Source of the DNA: Dipteris shenzhenensis
Taxonomy: Eukaryota; Polypodiophyta; Polypodiopsida; Gleicheniales
Length of the DNA stretch: 64,000 bases
NCBI GenBank assembly: GCA_047967505.1
Contig: CM106539.1
Direction: 5' to 3' (one strand)
This document shows positions 1 through 10,969 of this stretch, one piece after another. The notes under the pieces are model-generated. The model did not search any database. It was not told where the DNA came from and worked only from the letters and a program-made list of their open reading frames with translations. How positions within the stretch are numbered: the first letter of the stretch is position 1; every line of letters starts with the position of its first letter. A program made the translations under genes and the position numbers.

Positions 1-568
1 AGGAACGTCCATTGTACCTCCTTTTTGGCCCTCTCTAGGCCTAAATATCCCCTAGCCAAATCAGCCCTAACCCTCACTAACTTGGCCCAATCTTTGCCTT
101 ATTACAAGAGGGAAAGGGAAGGGCGGGGCGGGGGGGGGGGGCGGTGCTGAGAGGCAGCTCGAATACGTGTCCTCTCGGAATAAATTCGACTCAACTCTAC
201 CTAACATTTGAGACTTAAAAATAGACCAGAATATTGACAAATATGTGCTTAATATGAATAAGTGCCATAGCATCAGCCTTTTCCATGAAATTACATCTTG
301 AAACCACAGTTGAAACGATTCAAGCTTGCTGCAACATTAAGCCTGTTCTTTAAGAGCTTTAAATGCCTTGTCATTCTTAAAACTGCATCGCAGAGATTCG
401 CAAATGCTTTGCTGGTCGAAATCCTTCAATTAAGTGGATGAGAACTTAAGAAGATTGGAATTCAGTAGTAAAAGCTCTCTAGTAACCTTCCGGAATTGCC
501 TAAATGAGGAGAAAGATAGAGAGAGTTGATTTTAGTGAGAGGAATTGATAGTTTAGAGAGAAGGGCTG
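1..568. other. Non-coding flank, no gene seen
   Basis: I see no convincing coding sequence in this stretch. It holds a G-rich simple run near 121-146 (mostly G with a few C and A) and otherwise mixed AT-rich DNA. The short minus-strand frame across the G run is only a proline-rich shadow of it. Confidence 0.5.
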
Positions 569-895
569 ATGCACGTTCTTAAGGCTTTCCCCCAAATGAG
601 GAGTGCGATGGGAGTTGACACCTACAGAATGTTAGGTGTAGATTGTGACCACATTCGCCAATGGCATACATACGGGATTGAGAGAGGCTGCCACATGAAG
701 CTGCCATTTGGGCAGCAATTGCACGTCCTTCTTGACTTAGTTCTCAGGCAGCCACATGGGTCACCAAACCTACCTGAGTTTGTTGTTCTACAGGGCCTGG
801 ACAAGGCAGGTATAGGTGCTTATAGAGGGCCAATTTATAGGCTGAACTGGTCAGCAGTACAGCAGCAAGTACAGGTTGGTTGGGGCAATTACTAG
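569..895 (+). other. Unrecognised open frame, 108 codons
   Basis: An open frame from ATG to TAG encodes a mixed-composition protein with no low-complexity bias (it contains GVDTYRMLGVDC and GSPNLPEFVVLQG). I do not recognise a family. It lies just upstream of a degraded copia RNase H region in the same orientation, with no splice signal or promoter that stands out. It could be a captured or host fragment inside the decayed element, or a chance frame. Confidence 0.2.
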
Positions 896-1069
896 TCAGC
901 AGTACAGTTCATTAAGTACAGACTGCAGTCGGCAGTCCTGCGGTTGGGTCAGGCAGACTACCACGTGGCAGAGTCAGCCAATGGCAAGATAATATGCTCA
1001 GACTGGGTTGGCCCAGTGTGTAGGTCTGATCAGCCGCAAGCAGCAGTTTGATCGGTCAGACTGGGGGCG

Positions 1070-1100
1070 CCCTGTCCCTATAAAAGGATCCCCTCAAGGG
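1070..1100 (+). promoter_or_regulatory. TATA-box-like sequence of an LTR-type promoter
   Basis: The sequence CCCTATAAAAGGATCC is preceded by GC-rich GGTCAGACTGG-type repeats. The copia LTRs at 44846 and 49728 have the same arrangement: GC-rich short inverted motifs, then CCTATAAAAGG. It may be the promoter part of a decayed LTR or leader of the copia fragment that follows. Only the motif is seen; activity is unknown. Confidence 0.3.
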
Positions 1101-1201
1101 GGCATTCATCAGTTTAGCCATTGACTGATGTGGGGCCTTCCTATGTGCAGATCACCACCCAAGTAAAGAGCAGCAATGAAGCCCATGAGCATATTTCCTA
1201 G

Positions 1202-1577
1202 CTGAGCAAGAAACAATCTACAGTGGCTACCTCATCATGTGAAGCTGAGTACAGGGCAGCTTTCACCAACAACAGTTGAATGTGTCTGGCTGCGACGTCT
1301 ATTTGCTGATCTTCATCTGTCATTGGAGGGTCCTTCTCCAATTCTCACTGATAGTCAGAGTGCCATTGCAGTGGCAAAGAATGCAGTGTTTCATGCTCGC
1401 ACGAAGCACATTGAGGTTCACTATCACTACGTCAGAGAGAAGTTGAATGCAGGAGAGATCAGTATGATCTTTGTGTCCACACATGACAATGTTGCAGATA
1501 TTTTCACCAAAGCACTACCACGTGAAAAGTTTGAGGCATTTCGCAGTGCCCTGAATTTATATCCGTTTGGTGATTAA
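1202..1577 (+). pseudogene. Ty1/copia RNase H C-terminal fragment, frameshifted
   Basis: The conceptual protein starts with LSKKQSTVATSSCEAEYRAA, the start of the RNase H end region of plant Ty1/copia polyproteins. A frameshift near 1265 follows. The frame 1239-1577 then continues with the copia signatures LTDSQSAIAVAKN, ARTKHIEVHYHYVRE and DIFTKALPRE. In an intact element this domain degrades the RNA strand of the RNA-DNA hybrid. Everything upstream (gag, protease, integrase, RT) is missing, so this is the 3' remnant of a truncated element. A polypurine tract and a TGTTAG start of a putative 3' LTR follow directly. It lies on the same strand as the glutaredoxin exons and upstream of them, so it could sit in an intron or 5' flank of that gene. 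Confidence 0.85.
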
Positions 1578-1612
1578 TCAGCCTTGTACATGACATTGGC
1601 ACTGCAGGGGGG

Positions 1613-1877
1613 TGTTAGAATTATAGATATAATTCAGCAGTGACCAATGTAATTTAATAAGCTAGTTAGGGGCAGTTTTTCCTCTTTAAGAGGTTTTCCC
1701 CCCTAACCGCAATTAGTCCACTAACTATGGTTAGTTACTACTAAGGTTTTGTCACTAGGACAAAATCTTATCTCTCACTCTTTTAGTTGTACTCTCACAC
1801 TCTTCTATTGCAACTAAGCTTTCAAGCTTTCAGCTCTCAGCTCACCCTCTTGCTCTCTCTCCCCCCCAAATCTTACA
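1613..1877 (+). mobile_element. Probable 3' LTR of the truncated copia element
   Basis: It begins TGTTAGAATTATAG directly after the polypurine tract CTGCAGGGGGG, where a copia 3' LTR should begin. The end at about 1877 (TCTTACA) is a guess from the TG...CA rule; no second LTR copy exists in the window to confirm it. The pyrimidine-rich stretch 1800-1870 lies within it. Confidence 0.5.
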
Positions 1878-2185
1878 TGGAACTCTTAGGTCTTTTGTAG
1901 ATTTAACCCTCACAACTTCCCTCTCTTTGGTGATTTCTCATCTTCTGTTGTACATAGATGTAGACTCTCTTTTAACTCTACTACAAAGAAAAAGATGTCA
2001 ATCCATGCCCTCCCCTCGCCCTCGCCCTCCCCTCTCTCCTTTCCTTTATCTATGATATAATGCATTGGATTTTATGCTTCAAAGGAGTAACTTCCAGATT
2101 AAAGTTTGAATTGTTGCTCTATGTGTTAAGTCTGTCATTATAGCAGCAGAAGTTCTTAAGATGTTTGTACGTCTTTATCTTATAG

Positions 2186-2455
2186 CATTGACACCAGAAC
2201 TGAAGGAAGCACTGGATAAATATGTATCATCCAACAAGGTGGTACTTTTCATGAAGGGCACCAAAATGTTTCCTCAATGTGGATTTTCAAACACAGTGGT
2301 GCAAGTACTAAACTCATTGAAAGCACCCTATGAGACTGTTAATATCCTTGAGGATGAAGAGCTGCGCACGGGCTTGAAAATCTACTCCAACTGGCCTACC
2401 TTCCCTCAGCTCTATATTGACGGAGAGTTTTTTGGAGGCTGTGACATTACTCTAG
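2186..2455 (+). CDS. CGFS monothiol glutaredoxin, penultimate exon (GRXS14-like)
   Basis: This exon encodes nearly all of a monothiol glutaredoxin domain: VVLFMKGT, the active-site motif CGFS, the TVVQVL helix, the WPTFPQLYI segment and GGCD. CGFS glutaredoxins bind a [2Fe-2S] cluster with glutathione and deliver or sense iron-sulfur clusters. The match in length and residues is closest to the plastid S14 type. The upstream boundary is read as an AG acceptor after a pyrimidine-rich run (CTTTATCTTATAG), so the ATG at 2161 is probably intronic. The downstream boundary is CTAG|GTGAAT, leaving one base of a split codon. The transit-peptide exon is not recognisable upstream; the copia remnant at 1202-1877 lies on that side, and the first exon may be beyond the window. 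Confidence 0.88.
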
Positions 2456-2807
2456 GTGAATAACGTACCCTTTTACTTGTTTTCTTGACAGACATTTTCT
2501 AAGTCTAGATCATTTTGGTTTGCTTTTCCCTAGTAACTCAAAAGACTTCTTTACATGATGTCTTACCACTTACACACTGATGCAAGCTTCTTGATTTATG
2601 TGCAGCTCTATTTCTTCTTATGTTTAGCTATATGTTCTACAAGTTTGCAGACTTGCATAGTGACTTTGCACCTCCTGCTTGATTTTGATTTTATTTCCCT
2701 TTTTTCTCCTGCCGGGGAGGGGGATGATGGGCATGAATAGCGTTTGTTACCATAGTGTGTTGGGTTGATTCCTAGTTCAGCCAGGTCTGCTTTTGGTGTT
2801 TGTTTTT

Positions 2808-2851
<44 letters not shown>

Positions 2852-2976
2852 GTCTGTCTGTCTCTCCCACCCCCCTTCCCTCCCAATCCGCTCAGGACTG
2901 AATTTTTATTGAAATATCTGCAATTTTAAAAAGTTCAAGCACTAAGAAACTCTATGGTGTCAATGTATGTTGGCAG
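2456..2976 (+). other. Glutaredoxin intron with (TC)n microsatellite
   Basis: A 521-bp GT...AG intron. The donor is GTGAAT and the acceptor TGTTGGCAG. Joining the flanking exons keeps the glutaredoxin frame and gives the expected C-terminal sequence after GGCDIT. A run of TC dinucleotides lies at 2811-2866. Confidence 0.85.
2811..2866 (+). repeat. (TC)n microsatellite within the glutaredoxin intron
   Basis: Uninterrupted TC repeats for about 35 bp grade into TCTG-type variants. The run lies in the pyrimidine-rich half of the intron, about 110 bp before the acceptor. Confidence 0.95.
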
Positions 2977-3032
2977 AGGCATACAAGAGTGGGGAGCTTC
3001 AAGAAACAATAGAAAAGGCAATGTGCTCTTGA
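2977..3032 (+). CDS. CGFS monothiol glutaredoxin, last exon
   Basis: Eighteen and a third codons encode the C-terminal helix AYKSGELQETIEKAMCS and a TGA stop. The first bases complete the codon split at 2455. This C-terminus, with its final cysteine-serine, is typical of plant S14-type plastid glutaredoxins; the penultimate cysteine is common in that group. The exon is intact and in frame, so the 3' part of the gene looks functional. The 3' UTR should follow from 3033, but I cannot place the polyadenylation site. Confidence 0.88.
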
Positions 3033-4038
3033 TATCGTGTGTAGGAAATGATTATGTAATGAAGTTACCAGGAAGTATTGCTTTGTATGTATCATATAGC
3101 CAATGTTGATGAATGGAACGTTTCTCTATATTACTTTATTATTTCAGTAGGTACTTGTATGTTATTCAATTAATAGATCAATCCCTTGGCTCAATAAGCT
3201 TTAAATCAAGGGAAAGCAGTTTCTAACTTTGTCCTCAGACTGTATTCCAATCGACTGACCCAGCTCCTGTTACTTCAATTCTTAAGTTAGGGCTTCTGCT
3301 TGGTGCTCTATTGAAATGGTATGACTTGGACCTCATACTATCTTGTTAGCTGATTTGATGAAAATCTGACAGGTCAGTCATTTGGTGAAGCTTCAAAAGC
3401 ACAAATTTGATGAGCTATGTTATCTTTGACACCAGGATGACTCACTAAGTAGGCATCTCATGGAACTGCTTATATTGTTTTTATTAATTGTACACAAGTT
3501 TTTTGTGGAGGTTGTGCTCTTAGATGCAATTTTTATTTGGCTAAAGTTTTTTGAAAGTAGTAATCACAGATAGGCAGGCCTTTTTGAAGTTTTTTGTGGA
3601 TGTTGTGCTCATAGATGCAATTTTTGTTCAAGTAGCCGCAAATAGGCCTTTTAAAAAGAATTAGTATTACTGCTACCTTTTGGTACTCCGACAGAACGCC
3701 AGTTTCCCCAAGTAGTTTGTGTAGAAAGAGTCCTTTTCCAGCTATGATCAAGAACCATTTGTAATCCATTCGAAAAGTTTTATTCCAAATACTTATCATG
3801 CTTCTAACTCTTTTGAACCGCTGTTCGGATTCTGAAGCTGGCTGACATCTTTGAGTTTAATGGTTTTTCTATATTAATAGCTTTGAAGAAATGTATTATT
3901 TTCATTAATGATAAGAATTTTGTCAGTTCCACTTGGTCCAAATCCCCTCTTATGTGATTGTATTTGAGGTAAAAGATCCATCAATTGAAGATCAAGGACT
4001 TTCTATCTTTTAGTGTGATGTTTGACCTAGGTGAGAGT

Positions 4039-4040
<2 letters not shown>
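3033..4040. other. 3' flank of the glutaredoxin gene
   Basis: AT-rich DNA without a convincing gene. It holds an imperfect direct duplication of about 85 bp (3496-3580 and 3588-3656), sharing AGTTTTTTGTGGA and TTGTGCTCTTAGATGCAATT-type sequence. Confidence 0.5.

Positions 4041-4101
<61 letters not shown>
4041..4101 (+). repeat. Compound microsatellite (CT)n(AT)n
   Basis: About 44 bp of CT repeats pass directly into about 16 bp of TA repeats. The short open frames across it are artefacts of the repeat. Confidence 0.95.
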
Positions 4102-4417
4102 CTATTTCTCTTCCTCCTCCTCAATCAATACTTGAACGTCCCAATCATCAACACCACAAAACTCGCATGACTTTGAGCTATTCACCTCCATTATGGGTGG
4201 GCTCCCGGTGGGCTACTTGCTCACCTCTGCAACACACTAGACCTCACATGCCTCCGTGGAAGTTCCCAGATCTTTCAAGAATGTTGTCGCTCTATTGCAC
4301 CACACTAGACCTCTCATGCCTCCTTGGAAGTTGCCAAATGTATTGAGAGTGCTACATGTAGGCTTAGTCAAATAGGTCATAGGTGAGGGTTACTATTGAT
4401 TCTTTTTGCTAGAAAAT

Positions 4418-4640
4418 GTCCCTATCCATTTTCCCTTTTGTCCCTCACATTCTACCACTGATGTTTTCTCAACCGAATTTTGCAATCTATGTTCTTCTTC
4501 TCTACTTAATTGACTTATGAACAATGAGTGCCCTAGCAATTTTCCCTTCTGTCCCTCACATGCTACCTACCACTTATACAAGGTATGCTACTTCAATTGA
4601 ACTATTTCTCTTCACAATCTATGTTCTTCTTCTCTACTAA
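4418..4640 (+). repeat. Imperfect tandem duplication, about 110-bp unit
   Basis: Two copies (about 4418-4520 and 4528-4640) share TTTTCCCTTNTGTCCCTCACAT and CAATCTATGTTCTTCTTCTC blocks in the same order. A smaller paired repeat sharing CACACTAGACCTC and CATGCCTCC lies just upstream (4225-4335). Confidence 0.7.
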
Positions 4641-4659
4641 ACTGATATATATATATATA

Positions 4660-4960
4660 TGGATGCTCAAGTATGTGTAGGTGTGTAGTATAAACATATA
4701 TAGGTGTGAACATATGTTTATACTATGGTCTACACCATAGCGTTGGGCACTGATGTCGGTGGGGATGGCATAGTAGCTAGAGAGAATGATTTTCAACCTG
4801 GTGGGTGGTTGTCATGAGATTGAAATTGTGTTTTCAGATCATGGTTTTGCGCATGTTCTTGGATTCATCTAGATATATGTTTTTGTTGTAGTAGCGAACA
4901 TGTAGATATTCACCTTGTGAAGCTCTCATTCATGTTGTGGCTTGTGGATAGTGATAAATT
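4660..4960 (+). repeat. Dispersed repeat, LTR-like, related to 62660-63300
   Basis: Contains ATGTTCTTGGATTCATCTAG followed by ATATATGTTTT, and GTTGGGCACTGATGTCG with GCATAGTAGCTAG. Diverged versions of these blocks occur in the same order at about 62660-62950, and partly at 63137-63290. One of those copies directly follows a gypsy gag/protease remnant, so an LTR origin is plausible. No TG...CA ends or target duplication were found. Confidence 0.5.
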
Positions 4961-6060
4961 CTTTGTACATTAAGTGGTGTGTTGCCCTATTGCTTTGCAT
5001 GGCCAACCCCAAATATCATTTGTGATCTCATTTGAGGTTCAATGCCCAACAATTTCCCTCCCTTAAATCGAGTAAGGGAATAAGATGATGCAATTGAGTT
5101 ACCCACATAGGACAAAATCAAGATTGAAAACACCCAAACATTGCCAAGTTTGGAGATTTAGTCACTCACATGAACACATCAATTCAACTCCACATAACTC
5201 TTGTAGACAATCATGATGTTTTGCTATTGCACTAAAGAACACGACGACATGTTTGAAAGGATTCATCAATTATAGGAATGCTTGCAAAATCATTTGCCTC
5301 AATTTGCAATTTGCTCAGGCACCTTCTCAACTAGGCATGCCTTATCAATTTTGCATTGCATATAGTGCTAGCAAACTTTTGCACCCTCTCTTGCCACAAG
5401 ACTCGCAACAATGTTTTTAAAGGGGAAAATTTGTTTGTCCTTTGGGTTTGGGACATAAAATTGGGTGACATGGCATTTAAAAAACGAATTGTCAAAAAGT
5501 AGCCAAACTTTTGTAGCTTGTACCTTTTGATCGCCAAATCCAAATGGAGTCATACTATATAACAAATTAAATGCTAAGGCATAGTTCACATGATACTACG
5601 TGTTGCACTATTTAATAGCCCTGTTATCATGAAAACAAGTATTTTATGGAGTAATGATTGAATTTCTTATTCAAAGTGAGGTTAAGGTCACACATTTTAA
5701 GCTATCATTTCTCTCGGGTTGGGATGGTGGATAGCTCAGTTCGGCTATCCTGTTTCAATGGGGTCTCTTGGGACAAAAATAATTGACTCACATGAGTTTA
5801 CCGTCGAAATTCTTTGGTTGTAGTTTTGGAAAACATTTATTTGCACATGCATGCATTATGTATGTATGTAACATGCATTTCATTAATGGTGGGCTTTTTC
5901 TTTGTTTTTAGACAAGCCTAAAAATCCTTTCCGAATGACAAGCTGATTTGTGGACACTGGTTTTGCAATAATAGGGTAAAAACTAGGCTATACAAGAAAA
6001 TACCTTTGTGCTTCAAAAAAAGATTCAACATTTATGCATACAGAACATTGGTTTTTAAGT
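4961..6060. other. Non-coding AT-rich stretch
   Basis: I see no recognisable gene, repeat family or RNA gene here. The short minus-strand frames around 5331-5589 overlap each other and show no known motif. Confidence 0.4.
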
Positions 6061-6064
6061 TTTT

Positions 6065-6480
6065 AGAAAGTGTAAGTTATTATTAAAGCTAGCATGGTTA
6101 TGCCTATTTAATAATACTTAATATATCAAACTCCATATATCTTCGTTGCTTCAAAGCTTTGCAAGGGCTTGCTTTATAGAATTCTTATATAAAATTGTTT
6201 AGATAGTGTCAGATTATGATGGGAGCTTCCCTTATGGAGGGTTGACTTGCATGGAAAAAGTCTAAGTTACTGAAGCTAGCATTGCCATGCCTATTTAATA
6301 ATACTTGACATATAAAACTCCCATATATCTTGGTTGCTTCAAAGCTTCACAAAGGCTTGCTTTATAGAATTCTTTTATATTTTACACACAATCTACATAG
6401 TCGCATGTTTTTTTTTTAAAATAATTAAAAGAAAGTGTCAACTTATGATGGGAGCTTCCCTTATGGAGGGTTGACTTGTA
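6065..6480 (+). repeat. Tandem duplication, about 190-220-bp unit
   Basis: Two copies (6065-6255 and 6256-6480) share GCCTATTTAATAATACTT, TTGCTTCAAAGCTT, GGCTTGCTTTATAGAATTCT and ATGGGAGCTTCCCTTATGGA in order. The second copy is longer through an A/T-rich insertion near 6380-6430. Confidence 0.85.
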
Positions 6481-6496
6481 CAACTAGAGGATCTGT

Positions 6497-6705
6497 GAAT
6501 ATTTAAATTTGAACATTAAAAATAGTGCTCACAAAATATTTAAATTCACATTATAAAGAAGAAACTTGGAAGACTCTTATTTTAAAGAATAAAAGAGAGA
6601 GCGTCTTTGAGCATTTAAACTTGAACATAAAAACAATGCTTGCAAAATACACAAATTCACATTATACAGAAACTTGAAAGACTCTTATTTTAAAGAATAG
6701 CAAGA
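6497..6705 (+). repeat. Tandem duplication, about 110-bp unit
   Basis: Two copies (about 6497-6594 and 6612-6705) share TTGAACATNAAAA, AAATTCACATTATA and GACTCTTATTTTAAAGAATA blocks. The duplication adjoins the one ending at 6480. Confidence 0.8.
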
Positions 6706-7429
6706 GTTGCAATTGTAATTATACATTCAAATATCATTACAAGAAATATCAAGCTCCTTTAGATGCAAATTACAAAGACACTTGGTAAATCCATGTCTCT
6801 CAAGAGACTATAGTTGGAAAGAAAACAGTACATTGCCTTTTGTTGCATCATGATATTGTCACAATGAGCTTGAATACAAATCATGTTACTCTATGCATTA
6901 TTTGAAGATTGTGCAAGCTTGGCATGTTTGCAAGATTTTTTTTGTTCTTTGATATTGTACTATATACCTTATCTTTGTAAATGACTTCATTTGTAAAATA
7001 TCTCCTATTAAATATCCAAAGAGATGTGCTCCATATTTCCCATGATCTCTTTTGTATAAGTCTCATCTTTGTTGCATGTGTTGGATCTATTAAGGGCATA
7101 ACATCTCCAAGGGTTTTTGCATCTCCATATTTTATGTCGACATGCGGGCTAAGAACCTTTGATATAATAATGGTTTTTTTTTCCATTTCTTCTTAAATGG
7201 CAGATGGAATTTGGAACACTATCATGGATCATAGCAAATGCACCTACTTCTTATTTATAACATACAATCACCTCCATCTCGAAAACAAACTCTTGCACCA
7301 TTTCCTTAGTGAGTTTCCTTTGCAAGCTGTAGTAATAATGATAAAAATAGTACTCGACTCAATAATCTACTTATTAATTATAAAAAAATTATAAATCTAT
7401 TTCTTTTAGTTGCAATTTCATGGTGATAG

Positions 7430-9680
7430 AAATTTCTATCATGCAGGGTGCATGAGTATAAAAATACGCTTATATTATACATGTATGCATCAGATGGTCA
7501 TGAAACATTTTTTAGAGATTCTCCTTTAGGTAAGAAACATGTACTCATAGTATTTCATATGGGTTTGACATAGTTTACATGTCGGAGATGCACATTTTCT
7601 TATTTTCGACCATGCATGGTGCAAAAGTGCCAAAAACTTATGCATCGATTGCTTGTATCATAGATGTATGTACTCTACCGTCACAAAACTTTGCAAAGAT
7701 CTTTTGGTGATGAAATTTACAAATAAATTTTATTGAGTAAGGGCCTTGTACTCACAAATTTTCATAAGGATGGTACATCATTTCTATGCGGGGACATGCA
7801 CGTTTTCTCAAATTTCACTATGGATAGTGCATAGCAGCTAAAAGATTGTGCATCGGTATAGTTTTACCATATCTCTATGCATCCAATGGTTATGAAATCT
7901 ACAAAGTCCTTTAAATGAGTAAGGAGCTTATATTCACAAAGATTCATAAGGATCATACATCATTTATATGGTGGGACATGCACATTTTCTCATTTGTATG
8001 GTGGCACATTGACCATGCATTTTGCACAATTATAACGAAAAATTGTGCTTTTACCATACATATGGTCATGAAAATTTTCAAAGTCTTTTAATGAGTAAGG
8101 TCCTTATACTCACAAAGTTTCATAAGGATTGGACATCATTTGTATGGTGCTATATGCACGTTCTCATTTTCAGCTACGCATGGTGCATAAATGCCAAAAA
8201 ATTGTGCATTAGTATGCTTATACCATAAGTGTGTTTGTGTTTGATGGTCACAAAAATTTGCACAAATCTTGGTTTGAGTAAATACTATATATACTCATAA
8301 AGTTACTTATAATGGATCAAAATGATTGGGACATGTGTACTTGTTCATTTCAGACCATGCACGGTGCTTCAGTGCTTGAAAATTGTGCATCTATACGCTT
8401 ATACCATAGGTGTATGTGTCCGATAGTCACAAATCCTTGCAAAAACATCTCATTAAGTATTTGCAAAGTTTAATAAGATTTGGGCATTATTAGTATGATG
8501 GGACATGCACATTTTTTCATTTTTGACCACGGATGGTGCATAACTGCTAACAATTTGTGCATCAGTTTGCATATACCATACCTCTATGTGTTTGATAGTC
8601 ATGAAACTTTAAGAGTACCTTTAAATTACTAATTCTATTATACTCACAATGTTTCATAAGAATAGAACATCATTTATATGGTGGGACATGCATATTTTCA
8701 CATTTTTGACTATGCATTGTGTATAGTTGTCAAAAAAATGTGAAACTGCATACTTAAGCCATACATGTATGCATAATATGGTCATGAAACTTTGCAAAAA
8801 ACTTCAATGAGTAAGACCCTTATACTCACAAAGTTTTCATAGGGGTAGGACATCCTTTATGTGGCACATACACATTTTCTCATTTTTGAGCATGCACAGT
8901 CGTTAAGTGCCAAAATGTTGTGCATCAATATGCTTATTCCAACTGTGTATGTGTTTGAGAGTCATAAAACTATGCCAAGATCTTATAATTGTAACTCCTT
9001 AAGACCTGCAAAGTTTTGTAAAGTTTAGACTTCATGTATATGGTAGAATGCACATTTTTTCATTTTTGACCATGGATGGTACATAAGTGCAGCAAAAAGT
9101 CATTTTTGACCATGGATGGTGCATTACTGCCAAAACATTGTGCAACACTATGCTTATACCATACTTGTATTTGTTTGGTGGTCATGAAACTCTGCAAATA
9201 TCTTCTCACAAAGTTTCGTAAGGATGTGACATCATTTTGTATAATGGGACATCCTATTTTCCCATTTATGACCACACATTTTGCACACCTGTAAGAAATA
9301 ATAAATTCGTGTGCTTATATCAAACATGTATGTATGGTATGGTCCTGAAAATTTGGAAATAACTTTCAATGAGAGTATCTTACACTTGCAAAGTTTCCTA
9401 AGGATTGAACATCCTTTGTGTGGTGGGACATCCACATTTTCTCACTTTTGGCCATAGAGGACACCTAACTTTCAAAAACATATGCATCGGTATGCTTATA
9501 CCATTACCTCTATGTATCCTATGACATGAAAGTTTTCTGGATGCTCTTTTGGAGACACATATACCTACAAAATTTCATATAAATAGGACATCATTTCTAT
9601 GATAGAGTATGCATACTTGCTTATTGTTTACTATGATGATGCATAAGCACTAATAAATTTCTTTTTGAATGTTCTATTTA
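7430..9680 (+). repeat. Degenerate satellite array, about 180-bp monomer, about 12 copies
   Basis: A block close to GGGACATGCACATTTTCTCA recurs at about 7585, 7793, 7975, 8151, 8330, 8502, 8685, 8865, 9045, 9248, 9427 and 9605. Spacing is mostly 172-183 bp, with two longer intervals of 203 and 208. Each unit also carries versions of GACCATGCATGGTGCATA, ATTGTGCATCAGTATGCTTA, GGTCATGAAACTTTGCAAA, AATGAGTAAGG and CTCACAAAGTTTCATAAGGA in that order. Monomers are strongly diverged. The 203-bp interval contains an extra local copy of CATTTTTGACCATGGATGGT (9061 and 9101). No coding role is seen. Confidence 0.9.
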
Positions 9681-10969
9681 TTATTTTAGCAATTAAGACA
9701 ATAGTTTTATGCTTTAACTTTGTAATTCATATTGTACGCATTGCAATGATGTAAGCTTGTTTGATTTTGACATATGATTAAAACGCAATAACCTCCTAAA
9801 TGTTGAACAATAATTGGCTTGAATTTCACGTTAAGTTTATGCATGTATGGACATAAGATTATTCAGATACACTATGGATTATCCTTTGATGACATGGCAA
9901 GTTAAATAAGCTTGAGTGACTAAAATTCTAAGTAGATTTTATATGAGTCAACATGCTAAATTTATATAAAATTATAAACATTGAGTTACACTTAACCATG
10001 GATTTATTAACTTTCTAATGAGATATTAACATAACTTAAGAGTATCCTAGCTTGAAATTAACTTTAAACCTTTGGATTAAAGTGATTATCAAAATACAAT
10101 TTATTCCAAAAGATTTAACTTCGCTTGGATTGCAAATAATAAGGTTCCAAGCTAAGGTATAAGAAGGGTTTATGATTTGGGGTGACCTTTGAGTTGATGA
10201 TAACCCTCTCTCTCTCTCTAAGTCTCTCTCACCCATCCTGTTTTGAACTAATTCTCTGTCTTCTTGGAATTTTAAAGTTTAGATCCTCTAGGGTTTAATA
10301 GAAGAACCTATGTATTGACTCTTACCCGTCCCATACTTCACTCGTTCCATCACACATTCTACACAATAGCGAAGAAATAAACTTGGGGAGGGAGAACGAT
10401 ATGAAGAGAGGCAACGAGGGATGCAAAGGGGTAGGGAAGGACAACTGACTATGATATGTGTGGCCTCATATTTTACTTATTAAAAAAAAAGAACATCCTT
10501 GTATAGCGGGAGTGGTGAGGAAAGGGAAGGGAGGGGAGGGGAACAAAAGAAAAGGAAGGGGCATGGTTGTGGTTATGGGGATTTTGCATCCATCTCACTG
10601 AATTGGCTTTGCCCAAAGGTCCTCGTGAGCACCAAGCTATTCCATTTTTGTTCTTACTTAGACACCATCCTCCCCCACCTTCATTAATGTCTTCAATTTG
10701 ATTCTGTCCAATATTCTTCTCTACATGCATCACATCTATTTTTTGGCACAAGATCCTGAAACCATACAAGAAGGCATACTCAATTGCATGGGATTTAAAA
10801 AATGAGTATCAGCTAGATCTTACATATTTGAAACAAGAATAGTGCAAAGTTGGGAAAGGAAAAGAGATGAACCTTCCAATATGGTAGAACACTATAAAAA
10901 ACATTTACTCGTCTCTATCATTGTTCTTGAGTGGGTATTCATTTGTTTTTCTTTTTGGGTTCATTAGCC
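9681..10969. other. Non-coding stretch before the purine tract
   Basis: I see no gene. A short CT run lies at 10205-10222 and a G/A-rich patch at 10510-10560. The frames at 10473-10769 are not recognisable. Confidence 0.4.

Noticed and set aside
2161-2185. ATG at 2161 as start of the glutaredoxin
   Set aside because: It would add an N-terminus unlike the family and lies in a pyrimidine-rich acceptor region; the AG at 2184-2185 fits the conserved exon start better.
2608-2886. Minus-strand frame of 92 codons in the glutaredoxin intron
   Set aside because: Lies on the GA strand of the TC microsatellite, inside a well-supported intron.
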